A stretch of DNA of 64,000 bases, taken from NCBI GenBank assembly GCA_038503035.1, contig JAVSML010024351.1, positions 109,082-173,081 of the forward strand, in the 5' to 3' direction. The stretch is from Crocodylus rhombifer (lineage: Eukaryota; Chordata; Crocodylia; Crocodylidae). Each line of letters opens with the position of its first letter. Positions within the stretch are counted from its first letter, which is position 1. A program made the position numbers and the translations under genes. Below are positions 43,065 to 53,279 of this stretch, one piece after another. The notes beneath the pieces are model-generated. The model saw only the letters and a list, made by a program, of their open reading frames with translations, had not been told where the DNA came from and searched no databases.

Positions 43065-45826
43065 TGGCCAAAAAAATGCGGCTGGTGATCGCCTTTCTCC
43101 AAGAGACGCACAAAGACGTGCATGTCCAAGCTAACTGGCACGCTGCTTACTTCTGAGCCATGGCACCAACCTCAGCGCAGGAGTGGTGCCCCTCCTCTCA
43201 CTGCAGCTGCAGTACGACTCGGTGGTGGCACGAGAGGTTGTCCCCGGCCGGCTGCTGACCGTCCACATCACCCTGGCACACCAGAGCTTGTGCCTTATCA
43301 ATGTCTGTGCACCCACTGACGGGAGAGAGAGGGTAGCCTCCTGCATGAAGGCAGCGAGAACGATGACCTGCTCCTCATGGGCAGGGATTTCAATTGCACT
43401 GTTGACGTGCTGCTAGACTGGATGGGGCCGGAGCCGCACCTGCCTTCAGCCTTCAAGCTGCAGATCATGCTGGAGGCAGCAGATCTCATCAGCGCCTGGC
43501 GGGTCGTCCACACTGACGCACGCCAATACACCTGGGCAAACATGAGTGCCAGTGGGATTGCCATGGCCCGCCTCGACCACGTTTACATCGCCCAGCACCA
43601 CCTGCCGTACTACGCAGCAGCTGCATCATCCTGTCGGGCCTTTCAGACCATGCCCCGGTCTGCTGCAAACCGAGCCTGCCTGGCAGAGCACGCCCACGGG
43701 CCCCTTACTGGTGCCTCAACATCAGCCTAATACAGGACACCCACTTCAGGGACCACTTTGCCCACCTCTGGAGGAGCTGGAAGGCTGTGCGAGAAGACTA
43801 CCCCTCCTGGCAGCTGTGGTGGGACATGGGGAAGACCCAGATTCAGGCATTCTGCTAGCAGTATTCCCAGCTGGCGGCGAGATCCGCTGCTGCACCCAGG
43901 AGCTGGAGGAGGATGTGGCGGAGCTTGAAACAGCCCTGCTCCATGCAGGCAATGATGCGGCATCCCTTGAGAGCCTCTGGTCCTGCAAGAAATGCCTGCA
44001 GGAGCTGGCAGAGGGTGCAGCCCATGGTGCACAGGTTCGTGCCTGCTGCCAGGAGCTGGCGGAGGCTGATACCCCAACGGGCTTCTTCTTTGGCCTGGAG
44101 AGGTGGTGGGCTGTAGCAAAGACATTGGACCATCTCAAGACCCTGGAGGGATGGCTGCTCACGGACATGGGGGAAGTGCGGGGGCATGCCGTCGCCTTCT
44201 ATCGGGACTTGTTTGCAGTTGACCCCATTCGTCCAGAGGTTGCTTGGCAGCTGCATAAGGACCTGCTGTGCCTTGGCGCTTCGCAGGTTGAGGCCCTGGA
44301 GTACGAACTCTCCCTGCCAGAACTTGAGGCTGCTGTGGTGGGACTTGCCTCAGCAGGGCCCCGGGCTTTGATGGACTGCCTGTGGAATTTTACAAAGCCT
44401 TCTAGCCTCTCCTTGGGCCCAGCCTCCTTCATGTTTTCCACGAGAGCCTCACTGATGGGACCCTGCCAACCAGGTGCCACTGAGTAGTGCTCACCTTGCT
44501 GCCCAAGAAGGGGGACCTCAGCTGCCTTAAGAACTGGCGGCCCGTCTCCCTTCTGTGTGCTGACTATAAGATCCTGGCGAAGCGTCTCCACACCATCATG
44601 GTCTCTGTCACGGGGCCCGAGCAGAGCTACTGTGTGCCAGGCAGGACCACCCAGGACAACCTGTCCCTGCTGTGTGACCTGCTCACAGCTGTGGAGCTCT
44701 TTGGCTTGGATGTCAGCCTGGTCTCTCTAGACCAGGAGAAGGCCTTTGATCGGGTTGACCACCAGTACCTGCTCAACACCCTCGAAGCTTTTGACTTCGG
44801 GCACCTTTTCATTGTGGTGGTCTGGGTCCTGTATCACAATGCTTCCAGCCTGCTAAAGGTGAATGGCATGCTGTGGGACCCATTACCAGTGCCTTGGGAC
44901 ATCCACCAGGGATGATCCCTGTTGGGTATGCTGTACACCCTGGCTATCAAACTGCTGCTGCATGTTCTGCGACACTGCCTGACTGGCTTAGCCCTGCCAC
45001 CATCACGGTGTCTGCCCACTGGGCCCATGATCTGGCTGACGGTATACACAGATGATGCGACTGTCGTCCTGGACAGTCAGAAGTGTGTGTGGGCCCTGGT
45101 GGGCTGCCAGTGCACCTTGCCTTGTCAGCCTGCATCAACTGGGGCAAGAGTGACACCCTTCTGCTTGGGATGTGGACCAGCATACCCACCCTGGACCTGC
45201 TGGGGGGGCCTTGCCTGGCACCAGGAAGGCCTCAAAACCCTGGGAGTATTCCTGGGGCCGCCGGCCTTTGTGGCCTTCAACTGGGAGGACCTGGTGGAAG
45301 GAGTGGAGGTCCACCTGCAGTGCTGGCCCTGGCAATTGCCCACCCTTTCCTACTGCAGCCAGGTCCTCATCACCAACAACCTGGTGGCTGCAACCCTGTG
45401 GCACCACTGTGCTGTGCTGGACCCCCTGCTGAGGCTGCTTGAGAGGTTGCAGTGGCTCCTAGTGGACTTCTTTTGGGATGGGTACCACTGGCTCCCATGA
45501 GCTGCCCTTTACCTGCCCACCACCGAGGAGGGCCAGGGCCAGATTGACCTGACCAGCATGGTGGCCACATACTGCCTGCAAGCCCTCCAGTCACTCCTGT
45601 ACACCGAGGGCCACCTCCCATGGTGGCAGATGGAATGCTGGTTCCTGCACTGAGTGGGGGGCCTTGGCTTTGACTGGAAGCTCTTTATGCTAGACCTCAC
45701 CAGTCTGAATGGGGTGGTCCTTCCCCCAGTGTACCACAGCATGGTGCAGGCCTGGTGGGCTGCTTTCCATCTTTGTCCCCAGGCCAGGCGCCTGCGGTTC
45801 CCTGGTAATAATATCTGTCTCTGATG
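43065..45826 (+). pseudogene. Tx1-clade LINE ORF2 (endonuclease + reverse transcriptase)
   Basis: Plus-strand translation in shifting frames matches ORF2 of Tx1-like elements (L1 group). FLQETHKDVHVQANWHAAYF opens the APE domain at 43,096-43,156. The metal-site motif appears as GRDFNCTVD (43,378-43,404), and WANMSASGIAMARLDHVYIA at 43,530-43,590. The linker region is well preserved (43,546-44,487 open). RT blocks: NWRPVSLLCADYKILAKRL (44,532), VPGRTTQDN (44,633), SLDQEKAFDRVDH (44,724-44,762), and YTDDA in place of the usual FADD box (about 45,045-45,060). The C-terminal part runs to about 45,826 with stops near 45,500 and 45,650. The full RT and endonuclease order is kept, so this copy is nearly complete in ORF2 but carries several frameshifts. 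It is GC-rich, unlike its flanks. No ORF1 is recognisable. Confidence 0.85.
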
Positions 45827-45829
45827 CAT

Positions 45830-46008
45830 TTGTTCATTAGTAAGTCTCAACACACTTTACAAAGTAGGTTAGGACTTTTTAAATTGAAGACAGAAAGGAG
45901 TAGTGACTTGATTATTTATAGCCACACAGCAGGCTAGTGGAAGAGTAGAACACAAGCTTCCTGCACCTTAAGGCAGTGTTCTATTCACTATGCAATGTTG
46001 TAGCTCAC
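45830..46008 (+). repeat. MIR-like SINE
   Basis: AGTAGTGACTTGATTATTTA, then GCCACACAGCAGGCTAGTGG, AAGAGTAGAACACAAGCTTC and GTTCTATTCACTATGCAATG follow the core-SINE order (GTGACTTGCCCAAGGTCACACAGC...GAACCCAGG..CC...CTAACCACT). It sits at the C-terminal end of the Harbinger transposase remnant. Confidence 0.6.
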
Positions 46009-46014
46009 AGAAAT

Positions 46015-48952
46015 GTTAAAGTTCCAGCAGCAACATGAATCCTGACATTTCATATATATGTGCAATACTGCAATTCTTTTTCTGGGTTTCAGTCTGCATT
46101 TTTAATAGAGTAGCATTTACATCATAACTTGTATTATATAAAGACAAAGAATGCACCATGTAGTTGAACAAGATTTTTTGTTGGTAAGTCACTTGCCCCC
46201 CGTAGAGCTTCATGAGCCAGGGCAGGAGTGGGTAAGCCATGTCAGCAATTATAGTGTGTGTGTGTCGGGGGGGGGGGGGAGGGGGGCACTGAAACAACCC
46301 AGATGACAACCTCTTCCAGTCCTGGGGCATATTGGCCCTTTGCCATCATTCCAGGCAGTGGTAAATTTTGAAACAAATGTTCATCATAGGTGCTTCCTTC
46401 CCATCCTGTGTAACTGTTTGTACATCTTCCTTTGTAATCCACTACAGCTTGGAGAATGACTGAAGGACATCCTTTCCTGTTGATGAATGACCAGTTGTTC
46501 TGGGATGATTTTAAGATGGGACTGTGTGTTCTGTCCAGTGCTCCCCATCACCCAGAATCGTTCCATGACTTTCCTGGGGTTACTTAGGCAGATTAATTTG
46601 TTTGCTGCTAGCTCCTGGAGCAGCTGGCATACCTATCTGGTTGCCCTCTCAGCAGTGCAGGGGACCATGCTGAACTGATTCACAACATGGCACAGGCTTG
46701 TTGGAGTGGCCAGTTTCATCATGGCCATTGCAACACAGTTCTCTGGGATGATGGGCTTTGGCATGACAGTTTCCTGTCACTTAGTGTGCAGTGACAGCAT
46801 ACTAACAATGTGGAAGAAAGTGTTTCTGCTGATTCTTAATGTCTCCAGCCACTGATCATTTTTCCAGGTTGACATAACAATTCATTCCCTCTAGTCTGAG
46901 TTTTCATGTGCCCATATCTTGCAAACCTTGCCCTTAATGTATGGCCAGCAATCCACTGTAGTCTTATGAACCCACGGTTTATCTTATTTAAAATGTGACA
47001 GCACCTTGTACAGTTCAGTCAGGAACCTGATCTTGAAGGCAGACATCCGAAGATGTCTTTGTAGCAGTTTGAATTTTATTAGCAGATGTTTAGGACTGTA
47101 AGTCCAAAAAGATGACAAAGCCAGTAGGGAAATACAAATTGCCCAAGCGAGGGACTAACATTATAGGGATGGGGGTGAGGATGGGAAAGCAACCAGGTGA
47201 CAGAAAATACAATGTTAGCCAACTAAGCCCGGGAGTTGGTGGGGGGGCGGGTTGGGGAAAAGGAAGGAGGGGGCTCACAACACTGAGAAAGAAGATAGAT
47301 ACACACAAACCCATACAGTGGTCCGCAGTGGTGGAGGAAGTAGGTCGAAGAAAGTGTCTCAGTCCATATAAAGTCTCATCGCAGGGGTCCACTTTGGGTG
47401 GAGTGGGATGGTCTGTTGCTGAAGAATCCTCTCAAAGTGAAGTTCATCTGGTGCGGAGGGGGGTTCAGACGGTCCTCTAAATAGTTCTCCTGACCAGGCA
47501 GTGAATATACACCTCAGTAGCTCAGGATCTGGGAATTTGACAGGTACTAAGGACACCACTGAATCTCGTGCACCTTGTCCTCAAAATGCTTCCCCCACTT
47601 TTTTTTTTAATGCATATTTTCTGCTTTGCCTTTCTGCTTGGTCTGTATTCCCAACACCTGGAGAAATGGTGTAAATGAACCCGTAGCCCACACAGCTGAC
47701 ATGCTAAAGCAAGCTAACTCCAAAAGTGCAGAGGGGGGTTCAGGTGGTCCCCTCTGGGTCTGGTCTAGCAGTGGTCAATCTGGTGGGGTAGGAGTACTGG
47801 CAGTGGCCCATGATGTGCTCCATGTAGATGTCATGGGACCACTGGATCATGTTGGACACCATGAAGCAGCACATCAGCTTGGTGTAGTGGCAGAAGACAT
47901 GGCAGGCACGCAGGACACTCTCATTGCTGGGGTCCCAGGCTCCAAGCATTCCCACAATAAGCACATTGACCACCACATAGTAGCCGTGACCCCTCAGGAT
48001 GTCAGCCAGTGGGGTGTACTTCTCCCACTTGTGAGCCCAGGCATCAGTGAAAGCTTGGTGCTGGTTCTTGAGGGGATGGTCGTGTCCATGATCACGACCT
48101 TCTTGGCTTCTTCGTTGGTGATCATGATGTTGGGTCACATCTGGCTCTCACAGCCTGATCTCCCCCACTGCAGCCAGGAAGGCCCTCAACAGGCAGTCCT
48201 GGACAGAGTTGTGGTGGAGCTGCCATGTTCTAGCATGCAGCCTGCAAATGCACAGCATATGGGGGAGGGTCTCTGCCACATAGCCACACCATTGGCACCT
48301 CTTGTCCCAGTAGCTGAAGCAGACAGTACTGTTCAGAGGCAGGCAACTGAGGTAGGCAAGGTGGAGGAAGTGCCCGACCGCGAAGCATGTGAAGCACCCC
48401 CTGGGCATGAAGTGGGTGCTGGAGTTCCACTTTGAATTGACATCGAAGACCTTGCCCTGGTTGGGTTTGGCCCTCAGGTCACCGGTGTACTTATTTTGGA
48501 TAGTGTCCTTCAGGAACTGCTCCAGGAAGGTCCTCGTGTGGGGCATCACAGTGACCCAGTTGGCATGTGGAGCTGGTTGCAGGGAGACTCCCAGCTCCTG
48601 GTGCTCCTTGGTCCAGGTCCAGGTGCAGCAGATGCACTTCCCGAGGTGGCATATTGTGTTGTGGGCTCTGTTTCACAGCGAGGCAAAGTCCCTGTTGTTT
48701 CTGCCAAACTCACCCTCCAGCGAGCCACTGAGGAAGGTGACCAAGTCAAGTCTGATCAGCTGTCTCACAATCCTTTTGCAGGTGGCCTCCTCGAAGGTAC
48801 TGGGGTCTTTGTAGGAGTTTTACTACATATCAACTCAGTTCCATAAACCTGATAATTTCCTCTTCTATAACCTGACTTCTGCCACGTGAATCTTCTACGG
48901 CCATCAAGATTAATCTCTTCTTTTTGCTTAATCTGTTAGGACTTGAGGGAGC
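46015..48952 (-). pseudogene. PIF/Harbinger transposase, split by RLE LINE
   Basis: Minus strand. The start codon is near 48,952 (first residues MAPSSPNRLSKKKRL). The frame is interrupted at about 48,840 by a LINE and resumes near 47,045: WLETLRISRNTFFHIVSML (about 46,850), MPKPIIPENCVAMAMMKLAT (46,760), VVNQFSMVPCTAERATR, LQELAANKLI. Then come a DDE-domain segment with AVVDYKGRCTN (about 46,450-46,420), TGWEGSTYDEHLFQN, and ADMAYPLLPWLMKLYGG (about 46,235-46,190), the last two being diagnostic of Harbinger/HARBI1-like transposases. A C12 tract at 46,267-46,285 sits between two of these blocks. The C-terminal E-containing block is lost near the SINE at 45,830. Several stops and frameshifts make it inactive. 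Its divergent partner is the Myb-like gene at 49,960. Confidence 0.82.
47050..48842 (-). mobile_element. RLE-type (R2/NeSL-like) LINE, 3' part, in Harbinger gene
   Basis: Minus strand. The frame at about 48,830-48,560 reads STFEEATCKRIVRQLIRLDL.. (post-RT region). It is followed at 48,549-48,148 by the C-terminal zinc-knuckle signature CQWCGYVAETLPHMLCICRL..(C-X2-C-X7-H-X4-C), with RTWQLHHNSVQDCLL just after. Then 48,138-47,740 gives MITNEEAKKVVIMDTTIPLK (decayed) and the KYTPLADILRGHGYYV, LIVGMLGAWDPSNE segments, which are the restriction-like endonuclease region of R2-group elements. A long 3' UTR follows, with an AATAAA on the minus strand near 47,083, ending about 47,050. The reverse transcriptase is absent (5' truncation). 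Whether the clade is R2, NeSL or Utopia cannot be settled by eye. Confidence 0.7.
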
Positions 48953-48959
48953 CATGGTC

Positions 48960-49900
48960 CAATTCTGCTTCTTTGCCCTGGTCCCCAAAGCCTGCAACAG
49001 CCCCTGACACCAATGACAGTAGTGGACCATGGCACTGTCTCCTCATCTCTCCATGCATAGACAGGTCCACCCAGCACTGACTCCATTCACCCCCCCAGAG
49101 GGCTGTGGCACAGACCAAGCTGCATTGCTACCCCCCAGGGGTGCCAGAGCAAGTGTGTGCAATATTTTGGTGGAAAGTCACCTACCCTGAACTGTTTCCC
49201 TAGCAGCTCCCCTTCTTTCTTCACCCTGGATACCTGACACTGGGCTTCCCCCAGCCCTGCACACTCTGAAATGATCTATGAATTTAGGGCTTCTGCTTTG
49301 TCCAGCAGCCAATGATTTTTTACATTGTTTGAATTAGGGGCTCCCCGGGACATCCCATCACTTCCCCAAGTCATGGATGGCACATTAAGTCACCACAAGG
49401 GGTGCAGCTTGCCAAGGCTTGTCATCAGAAACATCCTGTAACTCACTGCCTACCTGTAGTCTGGTAGACACCCACCGCCAGGGCAGAAGTGGGGGTTTGC
49501 TTCCACAATTTAAAATGAACATGGAATATTCAGCTTCTTTTATTCTTTGCAACCAAACCACACAAAACCCACCCCCTTCCACCATGATCACCCTGTGGAA
49601 ACTGCTCATGCAGGAGTTGGATTCATTGCATATCTAATGTAAATGTTTTTCAGTCATGGTCAGTTCTAACACAGAGGTATTTTCTTGCCTGCAATCATTA
49701 CCCACCATTTTCACCAATCACCAGAACAATAGTATTTTGAATATGTTTGTAAATACCAATGCCTAGACTCACAAAGCAAAAAAAAACCTGCTACGAATCT
49801 CTGGAGATTGCACAAATCACCTGGGTAGTATTACTATGCATCTCTTCATAAAAGAGTCACAGGTCTTAGGTCATTGAACATACACGCGAACAGGTACTAG
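48960..49900. repeat. Harbinger intergenic region with repeats shared at 53.3-54.4 kb
   Basis: Blocks here recur downstream. GGTCCCCAAAGCCTGCAACA...CCATGGCACTGTCTCCTCATC (48,979-49,050) resembles 53,370-53,450 and 54,200-54,320. CAAGTCATGGATGGCACA (49,366) resembles AAGTCTTGGATGGCACAG (53,600) and CAAGTCACGCATGACACAGG (53,843). They lie between the divergent transposase and Myb-like genes, where bidirectional promoters and transposase-binding repeats would be expected. Confidence 0.55.
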
Positions 49901-49959
49901 CAGTCTATTCTGCAAACTTCACTCTCTCTTCTACTCTTACTTAACACACTTGTTGGTTA

Positions 49960-51547
49960 TGGTGGGGACAAAGAAAAAGCAAAATTCTGAAGACATCCCA
50001 GACACTTCTCAAGGCTGGGGACCAAGCTGGGCTTACGCAGAAGTTGAAGAACTGATTGATATTAGGGGTGACAGGAAGATGCTCACGCAACTGAAAAACC
50101 AAAGAAATAAGGCGGTGTATGTGACTATTGCAGACCTACTGAAGCAACATGGCTACAATCAGGACTGAGAACAGTGCAGAAGTAAGACCAAGTCCTTGAA
50201 GTGTGCCTTCCATCATGTTAAGGACAACAATTCTCATTCTGGTGTCTCACGCAGAATGATTCTGTTCTATGACAAGCTGGCTACCATCCTTAAAAAAGAT
50301 GCTACAGAGGTTTGCATGAATGAGTTTGGGACAAGAGGCTTGCAGGCAAGGAGCCTGAAAGCATATCCACACTTCCCTGGTGCCACAGTGTGTTGGAAGC
50401 CATGTCAAAAACTGCACACAGTCAGCCTCCGTCACAATCACAGATGAACAACCTTGGTTGGGACTGCTCAGAGGAGACATTTGGCATGGAGCCAGAAATG
50501 AGCTTGCCCTCTACTATTATTGCCCCACACCTTTTGGCATCAGATTCACAGGATGATGAGCAGCAAGGACTCAGAAATCACTCTTCTGTTCATGAGTATG
50601 ATGATGACTCTGACTTCATCAATATTCTCTTGCAGGAGTCTTCAGGTTCCCAAGACAGATTGTTTGGTTCTGTGCCGGAGACCCCACAAGCCTTGCAACC
50701 TGTCACTTGTAAGTTATAGCAGTGGCATTAGAAATCATGCTACAACATTGGGGCCATGCACATGTTTAGTCTGGTGGGCTGGGGGAGACTGTTTGCTCAC
50801 ATTAACCAAATCTTAGGTATTCCCTGATAGGTGGTTGCTGGTAGGTGTTTTTCGCCATGGAAGGGTACTGGGTACAGCCCGTTGAGGTGGATGATACGTT
50901 GTGACTGTTTCAAGTAGTTTGGTGGCGGGCTTTATATCATAACATGGGTGGGTGGTAGTGGGGGGGGTCTGCTTGGTAATTCTTGCCGAGTGTGTCCTGT
51001 TAAAATATTGTAAATAGTGGCTTCTTAAAATGTTTTAAAATAGCCTTAGACCTCATGAGACCTTTCTTTTTCTCTTTGCTATAGCTACACCTAGTACTGC
51101 AGCTGTGGTTCCTAGCTCATCAACAGCAATTGATAATGCTGAAAGTCAACATAATTACAGGACAAGGCAAAGAAAAAGTAAGGAAAACATTCTTCAGGTA
51201 CTGGCAGAAGCATCCCAAAACATATCTATGAGCAGTGATCAAATGGCAGGTGACATTAATATGTTTAATTGGCTACTGAGGCATGAGGAAGCCAATTTTG
51301 ATCTTACGGAGAGCAGGACTGAAATCGTAGAAATTATTGAGCATTTCCATGAGGAAGCTAATCATAGAGGGCATATGGAGGCAAGATTTAGACAGGAGCC
51401 TTTGACAAGTATGGCTGATGGCAACACTATTGAGAACAATGAGAATAGGCCATCCCAACCCACTGTTCATTTTCTTCCAAACGAGAGCCATGCCTCCTCT
51501 ATCCACAAGAGGAGAGCACCAGTATGCTTCAGGGATGAAGGGTAGGA
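49960..51547 (+). pseudogene. Harbinger Myb/SANT-like DNA-binding protein, two exons
   Basis: Exon 1 starts at an ATG (49,959-49,961; a second, GTG-flanked start is just upstream) and holds a Myb/SANT-like (trihelix) domain: GWGPSWAYAEVEELIDIRGD, NKAVYVTIADLLKQHGY, then EQCRSKTKSLK and FYDKLATILKKD. One stop (TGA, 50,166) interrupts the domain just before EQCR, and one frameshift near 50,390-50,440 is needed to read on through the acidic linker (SVHEYDDDSDF). A clean intron follows: donor ACTT|GTAAGT at 50,708, acceptor TTTGCTATAG ending about 51,084. Exon 2 runs to a stop near 51,545, with a QHNYRTRQRKSKENILQVL block and helical sequence. Harbinger elements carry exactly this second gene, whose product takes the transposase to the nucleus and the transposon ends. 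It is divergent from the transposase and about 1 kb from it. Confidence 0.75.
50709..51084 (+). other. Intron of the Harbinger Myb-like gene
   Basis: A 376-bp intron with GTAAGT donor and a pyrimidine-rich acceptor (TTTCTTTTTCTCTTTGCTATAG in part). The reading frame joins without shift, phase 1 or 2, from ...QPVT into ...TPSTAAVVPSS. Confidence 0.65.
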
Positions 51548-51894
51548 AGATAGAGCAGCCCAGGGGCAGGGGCAGGGGCAGGAGGGGGCCATCTCCTGGG
51601 ACACCACGTTCTTGTCCCTAAAAATTATGAATGTACCCAAAGCTGAGCAAAGACCTATTAGAATTTGCAGTCCACAGGCAGTCAACAGTGCTCAAGCTGT
51701 AATGCTTCTCTAACTTTTTATTAACTTTTATTTCTATGCAGTCAATGCATGTACCATTTTCAGTTTGAAGTGGCTGGGGATCTATTTCAAATCGGGGTTG
51801 ATGGGATTTTGTAGTATTCCCTGTGGTGGTGGGATTTGTTAGGCAATGCTCCCTCATCTGCTCTCACCTCAGCTTACGCATTAATAGTATCCTT

Positions 51895-51902
51895 CTATCT
51901 AG
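51895..51902. repeat. Target site duplication (left) of the hAT-like element
   Basis: CTATCTAG here and CTATTTAG at 53,102-53,109 agree at 7 of 8 positions. Confidence 0.6.
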
Positions 51903-53101
51903 TAGTGCTGTGTGAAGCTTTGGGTGGTGATTCGATTCAGAGGAGATTTGGCCCAATTCGGTGCTTGAATCTCCAAATATGAATCAAATTGGGGACCAAT
52001 TTAAAGGTCCAAATGGATTCAAAGCTCTCCGAATCTTTGGCAAAGGTTTGGAGAGCTTTGATGATTCAGGCAGTCCCTGGTGGCTGCAGCAGGGAGCTGC
52101 AGCCACTCAGAGCTGGTAAGTACTAGGGGCAGGGAAGGGGGGCTTGGGAGGGGGGAAGAGACCATGGGGGGACCCCTGCCCCTTTCCCCACCATTTCCCC
52201 AGCCCCCCTGATCCCACCCAGTCTCCCAGCCCCCCCATGGCTGCCCCGGCTGCCCCAGCTTGGTACTTTAAAAACCCCCCCTGGTGCTCACCAGGTGCTG
52301 CCAGGCAGGGTGTGATCCTCACTTCCCCTCACTTCCTCATGCTGCATGGGGGTCTGTACATGAGCCCCCTCAACTCCCCCTGCTTTTCCACACCTCCCCC
52401 CCACAGCTGCCCCACCTGCTAGGGCTCTGGCCCTTTACAAAAAAAAGGCAGAGAAAAGCCCCAGGACACTCTGCTCCTGGTCCAGCCGTAGGGCTTTGGG
52501 GGCCCCAGCAGAGCTCTCTCATGGTGCGGGGATTGCCCCATGCTGGCAGGAGTGGTGAATCCCAGGTTTTCCTCAGGTTTTTTTTTTTCTTAAAGGGCCA
52601 GAGCTGGCCCATGCAGGGCACCTGTGAGGGGGATGGGGGAACAGGGGTCGGGGGCTCATGCAGAGCCCTCCATGCAGTGTGGGGCAGCAGGGATTGCCCC
52701 CCACCTGGCAGCACCTGCTGAGCTGGTGCTTTTTTTACCCTGAGTGGTGGGAGCTGAGGCGGGTTAGTTGGCCATTGCTGGGCTGGGAGAGGGGTGGGGG
52801 ATGGGCCTGGCCTGGCTGATTCAGAGATTTGGCTGCTTCCAAATCTCCAAATCACATTCAGCCAAATTGAATCAGGACAGTGATTCGAATCACTGAATCT
52901 AATCACAGTCCTCTGAATTGGCCGAATCTGAATCTGAAGCAAATACTAACTACTTCGCACAGGCCTGCAAATCAACACTGAATCATCTTATTTGGCCAAA
53001 TTGAATTGGGGCAGTGATCTGAATCAACGAATCAAATCACTGTCCCTGATTCGGGCCGAATCCAAATCCAAATCAAATACTAGCTGCTTCGCACAGGCCT
53101 G
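51903..53101. mobile_element. Non-autonomous hAT-like element with duplicated right end
   Basis: The left end TAGTGCTGTGTGAAGC and the right end on the reverse strand, CAGGCCTGTGCGAAGC, agree at 12 of 16 bases and are flanked by a 7/8 target duplication. The subterminal parts are runs of GAATC/GATTC words (CCGAATCTGAATCTGAAGCA). The right end is present twice in tandem: one copy ends at 52,967 (..TTCGCACAGGCCTG) and the next at 53,101, about 134 bp apart. The interior (52,130-52,740) is GC-rich with open frames up to 190 codons on the minus strand that I judge non-coding. A partial copy lies at 5,828-6,012. Confidence 0.72.
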
Positions 53102-53109
53102 CTATTTAG

Positions 53110-53270
53110 CACATCTCCCTAAGATTAATGGCTGAGTGGGGGGTCTTCAGAACTTGGAAATTTGTGTTTAGGTTTACTCCATATGTATTACTCTTACTAT
53201 TGGTTTAACTGTTTTATTAGTGCTTGTGAAATTGTCAGTGAAATAAAGTTCACAAAATGACTTTGCAAAC
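53110..53270 (+). terminator. Probable 3' UTR end and poly(A) signal of the Myb-like gene
   Basis: AATAAA at 53,242-53,247, followed by TTCACAAAATGACTTTG, lies downstream of the Myb-like exon 2 once the hAT-like element at 51,903-53,101 is removed. The spacing from the stop codon (about 490 bp without the insertion) is reasonable. Confidence 0.4.
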
Positions 53271-53279
53271 TGTGCAGTA

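Noticed and set aside
43546..44487. 313-codon frame as a host gene
   Set aside because: Its sequence is the endonuclease-RT linker of a Tx1-clade LINE, continuous in order with the blocks before and after it.
47626..48435. 269-codon plus-strand frame
   Set aside because: It is the antisense of the RLE-LINE endonuclease and zinc-knuckle region, which is readable with known motifs on the minus strand.
52370..52942. 190-codon minus-strand frame
   Set aside because: P/S/G-rich, spans the GC-rich interior and repeat ends of a hAT-like element, and overlaps a 145-codon plus-strand frame; no domain.
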